This document shows positions 40,235-52,305 of a stretch of 64,000 nucleotides of DNA, in pieces. Position 1 is the stretch's first letter. Every line of letters starts with the position of its first letter. Location: contig NC_092562.1 of NCBI RefSeq assembly GCF_037975245.1, positions 964,501 to 1,028,500 on the forward strand, written 5' to 3'. This DNA comes from Apostichopus japonicus (Eukaryota; Echinodermata; Holothuroidea; Aspidochirotida; Stichopodidae). Both the position numbers and the translations under genes were made by a program. Under the pieces are notes generated by a model. That model saw only the letters and a program-made list of their open reading frames with translations, was not told the origin of the DNA and searched no databases.

Positions 40235-43200
40235 GGAGACCTCAGCATTTCAAATACTGTACCAAACAATATAAGTACAATACTGAGCTCTCCAGAAACA
40301 AGAAAACCTATGCGCAAAAGTATTTTTTGAATGTACTCGCCTGTTCTCCAAAAGAACAAATCCGATTTTTTTTTTTTTTATATCACTCTGCTGTCCATAC
40401 TCGTGATTCAAAAGTCCAGTTCCTTCTGCCCTCCAGTAGCAATGCCAGTTCCCAGTGGTAGCGTTGCTAGCCTGGGAATCGTTACCAAGGTAACTAGAGA
40501 CCCAAGCCAGGTTACGAGTAGAAACAAGAAAACCTATGCGCACAAGTTTTATATGAATGTACTCCTCTGTTCTCCAAAAGAACGAATCTGTTTTGTTCAA
40601 TTGTCTCACTCTGGTGTCCAAACTACTGATATATACGGAGACCTGAGCCTTTCAATTACTGTACTGGACAAAAAACTTACAATACTGAAGTCTCTGGAAA
40701 CCTCAGCATTTCAAATATATACTGTACCAAACAACATAAGTACAATACTGAGCTCTCCAGAAACAAGAAAACCTATGCGCACAAGTATTTTTTGAATGTA
40801 CTCGCCTGTTCTCCAAAAGAACAAATCCGATTTTTTTTATTTTATATCACTCTGCTGTCCATACTCGTGATTCAAAAGTCCAGTTCCTTCTGCACTCCAG
40901 TAGCAATGCCAGATCCCAGTGGTAGCGTTGCTAGCCTGGGAATCGTTACCAAGGTAACTAGAGACCCAAGCCAGGTTACGAGTAGAAACAAGAATACCTA
41001 TGCGCACAAGTTTTATATGAATGTACTCCTCTGTTCTCCAAAAGAACGAATCCGTTTTGTTCAAATGTCTCTCTGGTGTCCAAACTACTGATATATACGG
41101 AGACCTGAGCCTTTCAATTACTGTACTGGACAAAAAAAAATTACAATACTGAAGTCTCTGGAGACCTCAGCATTTCAAATACTGTACCAAACAATATAAG
41201 TACAATACTGAGCTCTCCAGAAACAAGAAAACCTATGCGCAAAAGTATTTTTTGAATGTACTCGCCTGTTCTCCAAAAGAACAAATCCGATTTTTTTTTT
41301 TTATATCACTCTGCTGTCCATACTCGTGATTCAAAAGTCCAGTTCCTTCTGCCCTCCAGTAGCAATGCCAGTTCCCAGTGGTAGCGTTGCTAGCCTGGGA
41401 ATCGTTACCAAGGTAACTAGAGACCCAAGCCAGGTTACGAGTAGAAACAAGAATACCTATGCGCACAAGTTTTATATGAATGTACTCCTCTGTTCTCCAA
41501 AGGAACGAATCCGTTTTGTTTAATTGTCTCACTCTGGTGTCCAAACTACTGATATATAAGGAGACCTGAGCCTTTCAATTACTGTACTGGACAAAAAATT
41601 TACAATACTGAAGTCTCTGGAGACCTCAGCATTTCAAATACTGTACCAAACAATATAAGTACAATACTGAGCTCTCCAGAAACAAGAAAACCTATGCGCA
41701 CAAGTATTTTTTGAATGTACTCGCCTGTTCTCCAAAAGAACAAATCCGATTTTTTTTTATATCACTCTGCTGTCCATACTCGTGATTCAAAAGTCCAGTT
41801 CCTTCTGCCCTCCAGTAGCAATGCCAGTTCCCAGTGGTAGCGTTGCTAGCCTGGGAATCGTTACCAAGGTAACTAGACACCCAAGCCAGGTTACGAGTAG
41901 AAACAAGAATACCTATGCGCACAAGTTTTATATGAATGTACTCCTCTGTTCTCCAAAAGAACGAATCCGTTTTGTTCAAATGTCTCTCTGGTGTCCAAAC
42001 TACTGATATATACGGAGACCTGAGCCTTTCAATTACTGTACTGGACAAAAAAAAATTACAATACTGAAGTCTCTGGAGACCTCAGCATTTCAAATACTGT
42101 ACCAAACAATATAAGTACAATACTGAGCTCTCCAGAAACAAGAAAACCTATGCGCAAAAGTATTTTTTGAATGTACTCGCCTGTTCTCCAAAAGAACAAA
42201 TCCGATTTTTTTTTTTTTATATCACTCTGCTGTCCATACTCGTGATTCAAAAGTCCAGTTCCTTCTGCCCTCCAGTAGCAATGCCAGTTCCAAGTGGTAG
42301 CGTTGCTAGCCTGGGAATCGTTACCAAGGTAACTAGAGACCCAAGCCAGGTTACGAGTAGAAACAAGAATACCTATGCGCACAAGTTTTATATGAATGTA
42401 CTCCTCTGTTCTCCAAAAGAACGAATCCGTTTTGTTCAAATGTCTCTCTGGTGTCCAAACTACTGATATATACGGAGACCTGAGCCTTTCAATTACTGTA
42501 CTGGACAAAAAAAAATTACAATACTGAAGTCTCTGGAAACCTCAGCATTTCAAATACTGTACCGAACAACATAAGTACAATACTGAGCTCTCCAGAAACA
42601 AGAAAACCTATGCGCACAAGTATTTTTTGAATGGACTCGCCTGTTCTCCAAAAGAACAAATCCGATTTTTTTTTATATCACTCTGCTGTCCATACTCGTG
42701 ATTCAAAAGTCCAGTTCCTTCTGCACTCCAGTAGCAATGCCAGATCCCAGTGGTAGCGTTGCTAGCCTGGGAATCGTTACCAAGGTAACTAGACACCCAA
42801 GCCAGGTTACGAGTAGAAACAAGAATACCTATGCGCACAAGTTTTATATGAATGTACTCCTCTGTTCTCCAAAAGAACGAATCCGTTTTGTTCAAATGTC
42901 TCACTCTGGTGTCCAAACTACTGATATATACGGAGACCTGAGCCTTTCAATTACTGTACTGGACAAAAAAAAATTACAATACTGAAGTCTCTGGAGACCT
43001 CAGCATTTCAAATACTGTACCAAACAATATAAGTACAATACTGAGCTCTCCAGAAACAAGAAAACCTATGCGCAAAAGTATTTTTTGAATGTACTCGCCT
43101 GTTCTCCAAAAGAACAAATCCGATTTTTTTTTTTTTATATCACTCTGCTGTCCATACTCGTGATTCAAAAGTCCAGTTCCTTCTGCCCTCCAGTAGCAAT

Positions 43201-46200
43201 GCCAGTTCCAAGTGGTAGCGTTGCTAGCCTGGGAATCGTTACCAAGGTAACTAGAGACCCAAGCCAGGTTACGAGTAGAAACAAGAATACCTATGCGCAC
43301 AAGTTTTATATGAATGTACTCCTCTGTTCTCCAAAAGAACGAATCCGTTTTGTTCAAATGTCTCTCTGGTGTCCAAACTACTGATATATACGGAGACCTG
43401 AGCCTTTCAATTACTGTACTGGACAAAAAAAAATTACAATACTGAAGTCTCTGGAAACCTCAGCATTTCAAATACTGTACCGAACAACATAAGTACAATA
43501 CTGAGCTCTCCAGAAACAAGAAAACCTATGCGCAAAAGTATTTTTTGAATGTACTCGCCTGTTCTCCAAAAGAACAAATCCGATTTTTTTTTTTTATATC
43601 ACTCTGCTGTCCATACTCGTGATTCAAAAGTCCAGTTACTTCTGCCCTCCAGTAGCAATGCCAGTTCCCAGTGGTAGCGTTGCTAGCCTGGGAATCGTTA
43701 CCAAGGTAACTAGACACCCAAGCCAGGTTACGAGTAGAAACAAGAATACCTATGCGCACAAGTTTTATATGAATGTACTCCTCTGTTCTCCAAAAGAACG
43801 AATCCGTTTTGTTCAAATGTCTCACTCTGGTGTCCAAACTACTGATATATACGGAGACCTGAGCCTTTCAATTACTGTACTGGACAAAAATAAATTACAA
43901 TACTGAAGTCTCTGGAGACCTCAGCATTTCAAATACTGTACCAAACAATATAAGTACAATACTGAGCTCTCCAGAAACAAGAAAACCTATGCGCAAAAGT
44001 ATTTTTTGAATGTACTCGCCTGTTCTCCAAAAGAACAAATCCGATTTTTTTTTTTTATATCACTCTGCTGTCCATACTCGTGATTCAAAAGTCCAGTTCC
44101 TTCTGCACTCCAGTAGCAATGCCAGATCCCAGTGGTAGCGTTGCTAGCCTGGGAATCGTTACCAAGGTAACTAGACACCCAAGCCAGGTTACGAGTAGAA
44201 ACAAGAATACCTATGCGCACAAGTTTTATATGAATGTACTCCTCTGTTCTCCAAAAGAACGAATCCGTTTTGTTCAAATGTCTCACTCTGGTGTCCAAAC
44301 TACTGATATATACGGAGACCTGAGCCTTTCAATTACTGTACTGGACAAAAATAAATTACAATACTGAAGTCTCTGGAGACCTCAGCATTTCAAATACTGT
44401 ACCAAACAATATAAGTACAATACTGAGCTCTCCAGAAACAAGAAAACCTATGCGCAAAAGTATTTTTTGAATGTACTCGCCTGTTCTCCAAAAGAACAAA
44501 TCCGATTTTTTTTTTTTATATCACTCTGCTGTCCATACTCGTGATTCAAAAGTCCAGTTCCTTCTGCACTCCAGTAGCAATGCCAGATCCCAGTGGTAGC
44601 GTTGCTAGCCTGGGAATCGTTACCAAGGTAACTAGACACCCAAGCCAGGTTACGAGTAGAAACAAGAATACCTATGCGCACAAGTTTTATATGAATGTAC
44701 TCCTCTGTTCTCCAAAAGAACGAATCCGTTTTGTTTAATTGTCTCACTCTGGTGTCCAAACTACTGATATATACGGAGACCTGAGCCTTTCAATTACTGT
44801 ACTGGACAAAAAAATTACAATACTGAAGTCTCTGGAGACCTCAGCATTTCAAATACTGTACCAAACAATATAAGTACAATACTGAGCTCTCCAGAAACAA
44901 GAAAACCTATGCGCAAAAGTATTTTTTGAATGTACTCGCCTGTTCTCCAAAAGAACAAATCCGATTTTTTTTTTATATCACTCTGCTGTCCATACTCGTG
45001 ATTCAAAAATCCAGTTCCTTCTGCACTCCAGTAGTAATGCCAGATCCCAGTGGTAGCGTTGCTAGCCTGGGAATCGTTACCAAGGTAACTAGACACCCAA
45101 GCCAGGTTACGAGTAGAAACAAGAATACCTATGCGCACAAGTTTTATATGAATGTACTCCTCTGTTCTCCAAAAGAACGAATCCGTTTTGTTTAATTGTC
45201 TCACTCTGGTGTCCAAACTACTGGTATATACGGAGACCTGAGCCTTTCAATTACTGTACTGGACAAAAAAATTACAATACTGAAGTCTCTGGAGACCTCA
45301 GCATTTCAAATACTGTACCAAACAATATAAGTACAATACTGAGCTCTCCAGAAACAAGAAAACCTATGCGCAAAAGTATTTTTTGAATGTACTCGCCTGT
45401 TCTCCAAAAGAACAAATCCGATTTTTTTTTTATATCACTCTGCTGTCCATACTCGTGATTCAAAAATCCAGTTCCTTCTGCACTCCAGTAGTAATGCCAG
45501 ATCCCAGTGGTAGCGTTGCTAGCCTGGGAATCGTTACCAAGGTAACTAGACACCCAAGCCAGGTTACGAGTAGAAACAAGAATACCTATGCGCACAAGTT
45601 TTACATGAATGTACTCCTCTGTTCTCCAAAGGAACGAATCCGTTTTGTTTAATTGTCTCACTCTGGTGTCCAAACTACTGATATATACGGAGACCTGAGC
45701 CTTTCAATTACTGTACTGGACAAAAAAATTACAATACTGAAGTCTCTGGAGACCTCAGCATTTCAAATACTGTACCAAACAATATAAGTACAATACTGAG
45801 CTCTCCAGAAACAAGAAAACCTAAGCGCAAAAGTATTTTTTGAATGTACTCGCCTGTTCTCCAAAAGAACAAATCCGATTTTTTTTTTTTATATCACTCT
45901 GCTGTCCATACTCGTGATTCAAAAGTCCAGTTCCTTCTGCCCTCCAGTAGCAATGCCAGTTCCCAGTGGTAGCGTTGCTAGCCTGGGAATCGTTACCAAG
46001 GTAACTAGAGACCCAAGCCAGGTTACGATTAGAAACAAGAAAACCTATGCGCACAAGTTTTATATGAATGTACTCCTCTGTTCTCCAAAGGAACCAATCC
46101 GTTTTGTTTAATTGTCTCACTCTGGTGTCCAAACTACTGATATATAAGGAGACCTGAGCCTTTCAATTACTGTACTGGACAAAAAATTTACAATACTGAA

Positions 46201-46730
46201 GTCTCTGGAGACCTCAGCATTTCAAATACTGTACCAAACAACGTAAGTACAATACTGAGCTCTTCAGAAACAAGAAAACCTATGCGCACAAGTATTTTTT
46301 GAATGTACTCGCCTGTTCTCCAAAAGAACAAATCCAATTTTTTTTATTTTTTTATATCACTCTGCTGTCCATACTAGTGATTCAAAAGTCCAGTTCCTTC
46401 TGCCCTCCAGTAGCAATGCCAGATCCCAGTGGTAGCGTTGCTAGCCTGGGAATCGTTACCAAGGTAACTAGAGACCCAAGCCAGGTTACGAGTAGAAACA
46501 AGAAAACCTATGCGCACAAGTTTTATATGAATGTACTCCTCTGTTCTCCAAAAGAACGAATCCGTTTTGTTCAATTGTCTCACTCTGGTGTCCAAACTAC
46601 TGATATATACGGAGACCTGAGCCTTTCAATTACTGTACTGGACAAAAAACTTACAATACTGAAGTCTCTGGAAACCTCAGCATTTCAAATACTGTACCAA
46701 ACAACATAAGTACAATACTGAGCTCTCCAG
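40235..46730. repeat. Right-central satellite units 85-98
   Basis: It starts with A-B-C-D. Two monomers with CCAGTTCCAAGTGG (about 42290 and 43208) follow, a duplication with a 918-bp period. Units 92-94 (43526-44814) match units 71-73 (33864-35152) at an offset of 9662 bp (21 monomers), sharing CAGTTACTTCTG and the AAAAATAAATTAC junctions. Units 95-96 carry the CAAAAATCC plus GTAGTAATG pair otherwise seen near the left edge. Confidence 0.8.
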
Positions 46731-49700
46731 AAACAAGAAAACCTATGCGCACAAGTATTTTTTGAATGTACTCGCCTGTTCTCCAAAAGAACAAATCCGA
46801 TTTTTTTTATTTTATATCACTCTGCTGTCCATACTCGTGATTCAAAAGTCCAGTTCCTTCTGCACTCCAGTAGCAATGCCAGATCCCAGTGGTAGCGTTG
46901 CTAGCCTGGGAATCGTTACCCAGGTAACTAGACACCCAAGCCAGGTTTCGAGTAGAAACAAGAATACCTATGCGCACAAGTTTTATATGAATGTACTCCT
47001 CTGTTCTCCAAAAGAACGAATCCGTTTTGTTCAAATGTCTCGCTCTGGTGTCCAAACTACTGATATATACGGAGACCTGAGCCTTTCAATTACTGTACTG
47101 GACAAAAAAAATTACAATACTGAAGTCTCTGGAGACCTCAGCATTTCAAATACTGTACCAAACAATATAAGTACAATACTGAGCTCTCCAGAAACAAGAA
47201 AACCTATGCGCACAAGTATTTTTTGAATGTACTCGCCTGTTCTCCAAAAGAACAAATCCGATTTTTTTTATTTTTATCACTCTGCTGTCCATACTCGTGA
47301 TTCAAAAGTCCAGTTCCTTCTGCACTCCAGTAGCAATGCCAGATCCCAGTGGTAGCGTTGCTAGCCTGGGAATCGTTACCAAGGTAACTAGACACCCAAG
47401 CCAGGTTTCGAGTAGAAACAAGAATACCTATGCGCACAAGTTTTATATGAATGTACTCCTCTGTTCTCCAAAAGAACGAATCCGTTTTGTTCAAATGTCT
47501 CGCTCTGGTGTCCAAACTACTGATATATACGGAGACCTGAGCCTTTCAATTACTGTACTGGACAAAAAAAATTACAATACTGAAGTCTCTGGAGACCTCA
47601 GCATTTCAAATACTGTACCAAACAATATAAGTACAATACTGAGCTCTCCAGAAACAAGAAAACCTATGCGCAAAAGTATTTTTTGAATGTACTCGCCTGT
47701 TCTCCAAAAGAACAAATCCGATTTTTTTTATTTTTATCACTCTGCTGTCCATACTCGTGATTCAAAAGTCCAGTTCCTTCTGCACTCCAGTAGCAATGCC
47801 AGATCCCAGTGGTAGCGTTGCTAGCCTGGGAATCGTTACCAAGGTAACTAGACACCCAAGCCAGGTTTCGAGTAGAAACAAGAATACCTATGCGCACAAG
47901 TTTTATATGAATGTACTCCTCTGTTCTCCAAAAGAACGAATCCGTTTTGTTCAAATGTCTCGCTCTGGTGTCCAAACTACTGATATATACGGAGACCTGA
48001 GCCTTTCAATTACTGTACTGGACAAAAAAAATTACAATACTGAAGTCTCTGGAGACCTCAGCATTTCAAATACTGTACCAAACAATATAAGTACAATACT
48101 GAGCTCTCCAGAAACAAGAAAACCTATGCGCACAAGTATTTTTTGAATGTACTCGCCTGTTCTCCAAAAGAACAAATCCGATTTTTTATTTTTTTGTATC
48201 ACTCTGCTGTCCATACTCGTGATTCAAAAGTCCAGTTCCTTCTGCCCTCCAGTAGCAATGCCAATTCCCAGTGGTAGCGTTGCTAGCCTGGGAATCGTTA
48301 CCAAGGTAACTAGAGACCCAAGCCAGGTTACGAGTAGAAACAAGAAAACCTATGCGCACAAGTTTTATATGAATGTACTCCTCTGTTCTCCAAAGGAACG
48401 AATCCGTTTTGTTTAATTGTCTCACTCTGGTGTCCAAACTACTGATATATAAGGAGACCTGAGCCTTTCAATTACTGTACTGGACAAAAAATTTACAATA
48501 CTGAAGTCTCTGGAGACCTCAGCATTTCAAATACTGTACCAAACAACATAAGTACAATACTGAGCTCTCCAGAAACAAGAAAACCTATGCGCACAAGTAC
48601 TTTTTGAATGTACTCGCCTGTTCTCCAAAAGAACAAATCCGATTTTTTTTTATATCACTCTGCTGTCCATACTCGTGATTCAAAAGTCCAGTTCCTTCTG
48701 CCCTCCAGTAGCAATGCCAGTTCCCAGTGGTAGCGTTGCTAGCCTGGGAATCGTTACCAAGGTAACTAGAGACCCAAGCCAGGTTACGAGTAGAAACAAG
48801 AAAACCTATGCGCACAAGTTTCATATGAATGTACTCCTCTGTTCTCCAAAAGAACGAATCCGTTCTGTTCAAATGTCTCACTCTGGTGTCCAAACTACTG
48901 ATATATACGGAGACCTGAGCCTTTCAATTACTGTACTGGACAAAAAACTTACAATACTGAAGTCTCTGGAGACCTCAGCATTTCAAATACTGTACCAAAC
49001 AATGTAAGTTCAATACTGAGCTCTCCAGAAACAAGAAAACCTATGCGCACAAGTATTTTTTGAATGTACTCGCCTGTTCTCCAAAAGAACAAATCCGATT
49101 TTTTTTTTATATCACTCTGCTGTCCATACTCGTGATTCAAAAGTCCAGTTCCTTCTGCACTCCAGTAGCAATGCCAGATCCCAGTGGTAGCGTTGCTAGC
49201 CTGGGAATCGTTACCAAGGTAACTAGACACCCAAGCCAGGTTACGAGTAGAAACAAGAATTCCTATGCGCACAAGTTTTATATGAATGTACTCCTCTGTT
49301 CTCCAAAAGAACGAATCCGTTTTGTTCAATTGTCTCACTCTGGTGTCCAAACTACTGATATATAAGGAGACCTGAGCCTTTCAATTACTGTACTCGACAA
49401 AAAACTTACAATACTGAAGTCTCTGGAGACCTCAGCATTTCAAATACTGTACCACACAATGTAAGTTCAATACTGAGCTCTCCAGGAACAAGTAAACTTA
49501 TGCGCACAAGTATTTTTTGAATGTACTCGCCTGTTCTACAAAGAACAAATCCGATTTTTATTTTTTTTATAACTCTGCTGTCCATACTAGTGATTCAAAA
49601 GTCCAGTTCCTTCTTCCCTCCAGTGGCAATGCCAGGTCCCAGTGGTAGCGTTGCTAGCCTGGGAATCGTTACCAAGGTAACTAGAGACCCAAGCCAGGTT

Positions 49701-49950
49701 ACGAGTAGAAACAAGAAAACCTATGCGCACAACTTTAAATGAATGTACTCCTCTGTTCTCCAAAAGAACGAATAAGTTTTGTTCAATTGTCTCACTCTGG
49801 TGTCCAAACTACTGATATATACGAAGACCTGATCCTTTCAATTACTGTACTGGACAAAAAACTTACAATACTGAAGTCTCTGGAGACCTCAGCATTTCAA
49901 ATACTGTACCAAACAATATAAGTACAATACTGAGCTCTCCAGAAACAAGA
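46731..49950. repeat. Right-edge satellite units 99-105, increasingly divergent
   Basis: Units 99-101 are three nearly identical neighbours (period about 460 bp) sharing CCAGGTTTCGAG and GTCTCGCTCTGG, so here single monomers rather than heptamers were amplified. Units 103-105 accumulate private changes. The last full unit has several, including GTTCTACAAAG, TTCTTCCCTCC, CACAACTTTAAATG and CGAATAAG. The array stops at AGAAACAAGA, followed by unrelated sequence. Confidence 0.85.
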
Positions 49951-50925
49951 GCCCAACTGCACTGTGGTTCCTTGCGTAGGGGTATATGACAATACACATA
50001 ATATCATCAATCAAGATTGGGATCACATAGTTCAAGTAATTCTGGTCCTACATGTACCCATAAAGTAACCAACACTATAGCCAACACTTTTGTGAGCACA
50101 AATTGTGATCGGATTTTTTATCAAAAGACACTTTTGAGATCTGAATATGGCGTCGAAAATGTAAGAAATATAAGGTCACCTACAAGCGAGTCAACAGGTA
50201 TGATAACATTGGAGACCTCAGATGACATGACCGTTAAGTTTGAAAATGTTCCACCACCCATTTACAGCTTGTCCCAAAATATCAACCGTGTCACACCTTG
50301 GCATTGGGATTTAATTGCATTAAATGTCTAAAAATTAAATTTGAACTTGTATACATAACTTCACACAATATGGTCACCCGGAGGTCAAGCAATTAACATT
50401 TTGATCAGTGAGACCTAAATAGAGCATGAAAACTGTAAAAATTCAAACAATTTTTCTTTGGCCATTTTCTGCCTCCAAAATACTATTTTTTTAACATTGA
50501 CCTTTGGTGAAATCAGATGACATGACCGTTAAGTTTGAAAATATTCCCCTATACCATTCGCAACTTGTCCAAAAATATCAACCGTGTCACACCTTGGCAC
50601 TGGGAGTTATTGCATTAAATGTCTAAAAATTAACTTTGACCTCTTATAACTTCACACACAAAGCTCACCCAGGTGTCAAACCATTGACATTTTTGATCCG
50701 AAGGAACCTTTTGATATCCAAATCTAGCATCAAAACCAAACATTTTCTTTTTGCCTGTTTCCTCCCAAAATAAGCACATTTTTTCGAATGTGACCTTTGA
50801 CCTTTTGACATTGGTTTCAGATGTAGTTTTATCTCCTGATTCCAAAAAAACAACACGACAAGTCTGTACAGCCATCCTAACTCCGACCGAAAACTTTTAC
50901 CCCATATAACTTCGCACACGAAGGT
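49951..50925. repeat. Degenerate tandem repeat of about 300 bp
   Basis: GATGACATGACCGTTAAGTT opens copies at 50221 and 50516 (period 295). A shorter match (CAGATGTAG) opens a third near 50820. Copies share TATCAACCGTGTCACACC, GCATTAAATGTCTAAAAATT and an AACTTCACACAcA...GTCACCC block. A degraded earlier copy seems to fill 49990-50215. A 104-residue plus-strand open frame at 50017-50331 lies within this repeat and has no family resemblance, so I treat it as spurious. Confidence 0.75.
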
Positions 50926-51321
50926 CACAAAAAAAAAAATCCCCAAATCACGTAAAGGTCACCAGAGGTCAAATTGAGGTCAAGGGTCACCCAGATGCGG
51001 GTCGACAATTGGATTACATTGAAGCAGCTCCTAACGGACATTTCCTTCTCAAGTTATCGCAAAAATACTAATTTTTTATCATTAATTGACTCTGTCAATG
51101 GGAGTTATTGCTGTTTTTAATATATTGGTTTTTGGCATCTAACTGACCTTTGCAGGCACCAAGAACAATAGGGATCTTCCTCTTACTATGGGCTACCCAC
51201 CCACCAAGTTTGATCATGATACATCATTTCCTTATTGAGATATCGTGTACACAAGCCAAGCATCACATACACACACACACCATCACATAGATTCCTTGAA
51301 CCTTCGGCAAGGAATCAAAAA
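50926..51321 (+). mobile_element. Possible 3' end of a non-LTR retroelement or SINE
   Basis: A CA microsatellite (about 51268-51281) precedes a perfect stem-loop, GATTCCTTG (51290-51298) paired with CAAGGAATC (51308-51316), followed at once by AAAAA. A terminal stem-loop with a short simple tail is typical of L2/CR1-like elements and SINEs that share their tails. No reverse transcriptase is readable upstream. The ~300-bp repeats to the left may be part of the same element's untranslated region. The 5' end and target duplication were not identified. Confidence 0.45.
50956..50989 (+). promoter_or_regulatory. Run of four AGGTCA-like half-sites (DR4, DR5, DR1)
   Basis: AGGTCA at 50956-50961, 50966-50971 and 50977-50982 is followed by GGGTCA at 50984-50989. 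Spacings are 4, 5 and 1 nt, matching classical nuclear-receptor direct-repeat geometries. They lie in repetitive DNA, so the arrangement may be a by-product of the repeat rather than a working element. Confidence 0.35.
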
Positions 51322-52164
51322 GCAAATGATGAAGCAAAAATGGAAACTACAGTTAGTAATGACAAATTCTTGTAAGTCTAACCTGTAACAAAAAGAAACT
51401 TTGTAAGGTTACTGATGTTTTAAAACCTTTAATTTTGAATTCTTCATTGTTGTAATTATAAGTGGTCCATTTCCTTCCTCATTCTTACAGAGGTCCTATT
51501 GTCTTATCTTGGGCAGAATGGGAAAGCCCTTTTGTTATATCTCAACTTCGTTTTCCGAACTATGATATTTCAGCCAATGAAGAAGGACAGTATACAGCTT
51601 CATAACATTCAATCACATTATCGGATTGGCTACCATGTCCATTGACAAAAACTTGCTGGAACCTTCTACATGTTATACAAACATAAAGCTTTCTTGGTAA
51701 CTTTAGTGGTATGCTGGATTGTACTGCAGCCATATCATATAGTTCTGAAGAAGGTTGTAAAATTAGGCCAAATCGTCACACTTTTGTCACGAAAATAGCA
51801 TAATGACGACTGAATAAAGACAGACGACGTTTATTTTTCCTCACATAAATTATTGGTTATTACTGTCAGTTCAAGGTTTTATTTCATAGCTAATACGTTG
51901 ATGGATGTAAGAACACACGGATTTTAGCTAATTGTGAGACTGACTTTTAACAGTATGTGCACCCTGCTTAATGTATGTAGAAAAAAAAGGATATAATGTA
52001 ATAGTCAAATTCATCTGTAAATAATCAACTATATAGGAGGAATTGCTTATTTGATGAGGATTGATATGCAGTAAATTTATAATTTGAGACAGTGAAAATA
52101 AGGGGTTTGTTGACTTGCTTGACAATTAAATTGACTAAGAACGATTTAATATTTCCATATTTAC
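51322..52164. other. Intronic or intergenic sequence downstream of the EGF exon
   Basis: No exon is recognisable on either strand. The part from about 52000 resembles the sequence near 53900, part of a duplication that includes the EGF exons. If the minus-strand gene continues, this is an intron leading towards the satellite. Confidence 0.6.
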
Positions 52165-52305
52165 CTGCGCATGTAGATGGTAGTCCAGGTGTGAAAGGTG
52201 AACCAGTGTAACCAGACTTACACATACATATGTAGCTGCCCAAGGTGTTCAAGCATGTTGATGAGCTACTATCACACAAAGTACTGATTGTACATTCATC
52301 TTGAT
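52165..52305 (-). CDS. Calcium-binding EGF-like domain exon (internal, phase 1-1)
   Basis: One internal exon encoding a complete cbEGF module, read on the minus strand. The acceptor is TTACAG at the right end with a pyrimidine-rich lead (TTCTCTTTGG); the donor is GTAAAT at the left end. The exon is 141 bp, divisible by three, with phase 1 at both sides, the usual arrangement of shuffled EGF exons. The 47 residues start DQDEC, the calcium-binding signature, contain six cysteines (about residues 5, 11, 18, 27, 29 and 46), and include CLNTLGSYICMC, which fits the Asn/Asp hydroxylation consensus C-x-[DN]-x4-[FY]-x-C-x-C. Such modules occur in fibrillin-, fibropellin-, Notch- or uromodulin-like extracellular proteins. 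Which protein this is cannot be decided from one domain. The open frame continues upstream to a methionine, but that methionine lies in the intron and is not a start. Confidence 0.9.

Larger units (their letters stand above)
1548..49950. repeat. Satellite array, 105 head-to-tail monomers of about 460 bp
   Basis: A single family repeats without interruption for 48.4 kb, always in the same orientation. From the first X1 start (1581) to the last (49882) is 48,301 bp. I counted 105 monomers, a mean period of 460.0 bp. Monomers are nearly identical in the centre and differ mainly by a T-run (about 8-14 T, sometimes broken by A), an A-run of variable length and a limited set of linked substitutions. 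The array enters in the last part of module X2 and leaves 9 bp into Y1, so X sequence sits at both boundaries. The monomer carries no recognisable transposase, rRNA or tRNA sequence. Large size, homogeneity and higher-order structure fit a heterochromatic satellite (centromeric, pericentromeric or interstitial), but position on the chromosome cannot be judged here. Confidence 0.99.

Noticed and set aside
1562-49921. About 200 open frames of 60-154 residues on both strands of the array
   Set aside because: They repeat with the monomer on both strands over the same DNA, their frames change with the T-run and A-run length, and the protein repeats mirror the Y1/Y2 duplication. Nothing suggests selection for coding.
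1548-49950. CRISPR array
   Set aside because: The whole 460-bp period is repeated with no unique spacers, no cas genes are present and the context is eukaryotic.
1548-49950. CENP-B box in the satellite
   Set aside because: GATTCGTTCTTTTGGAG on the minus strand shares only the TTCGTT part. The CGGG end is missing, so a CENP-B site cannot be claimed.
50017-50331. 104-residue plus-strand open frame
   Set aside because: It runs through the degenerate ~300-bp tandem repeat and is not preserved in the sister copies.
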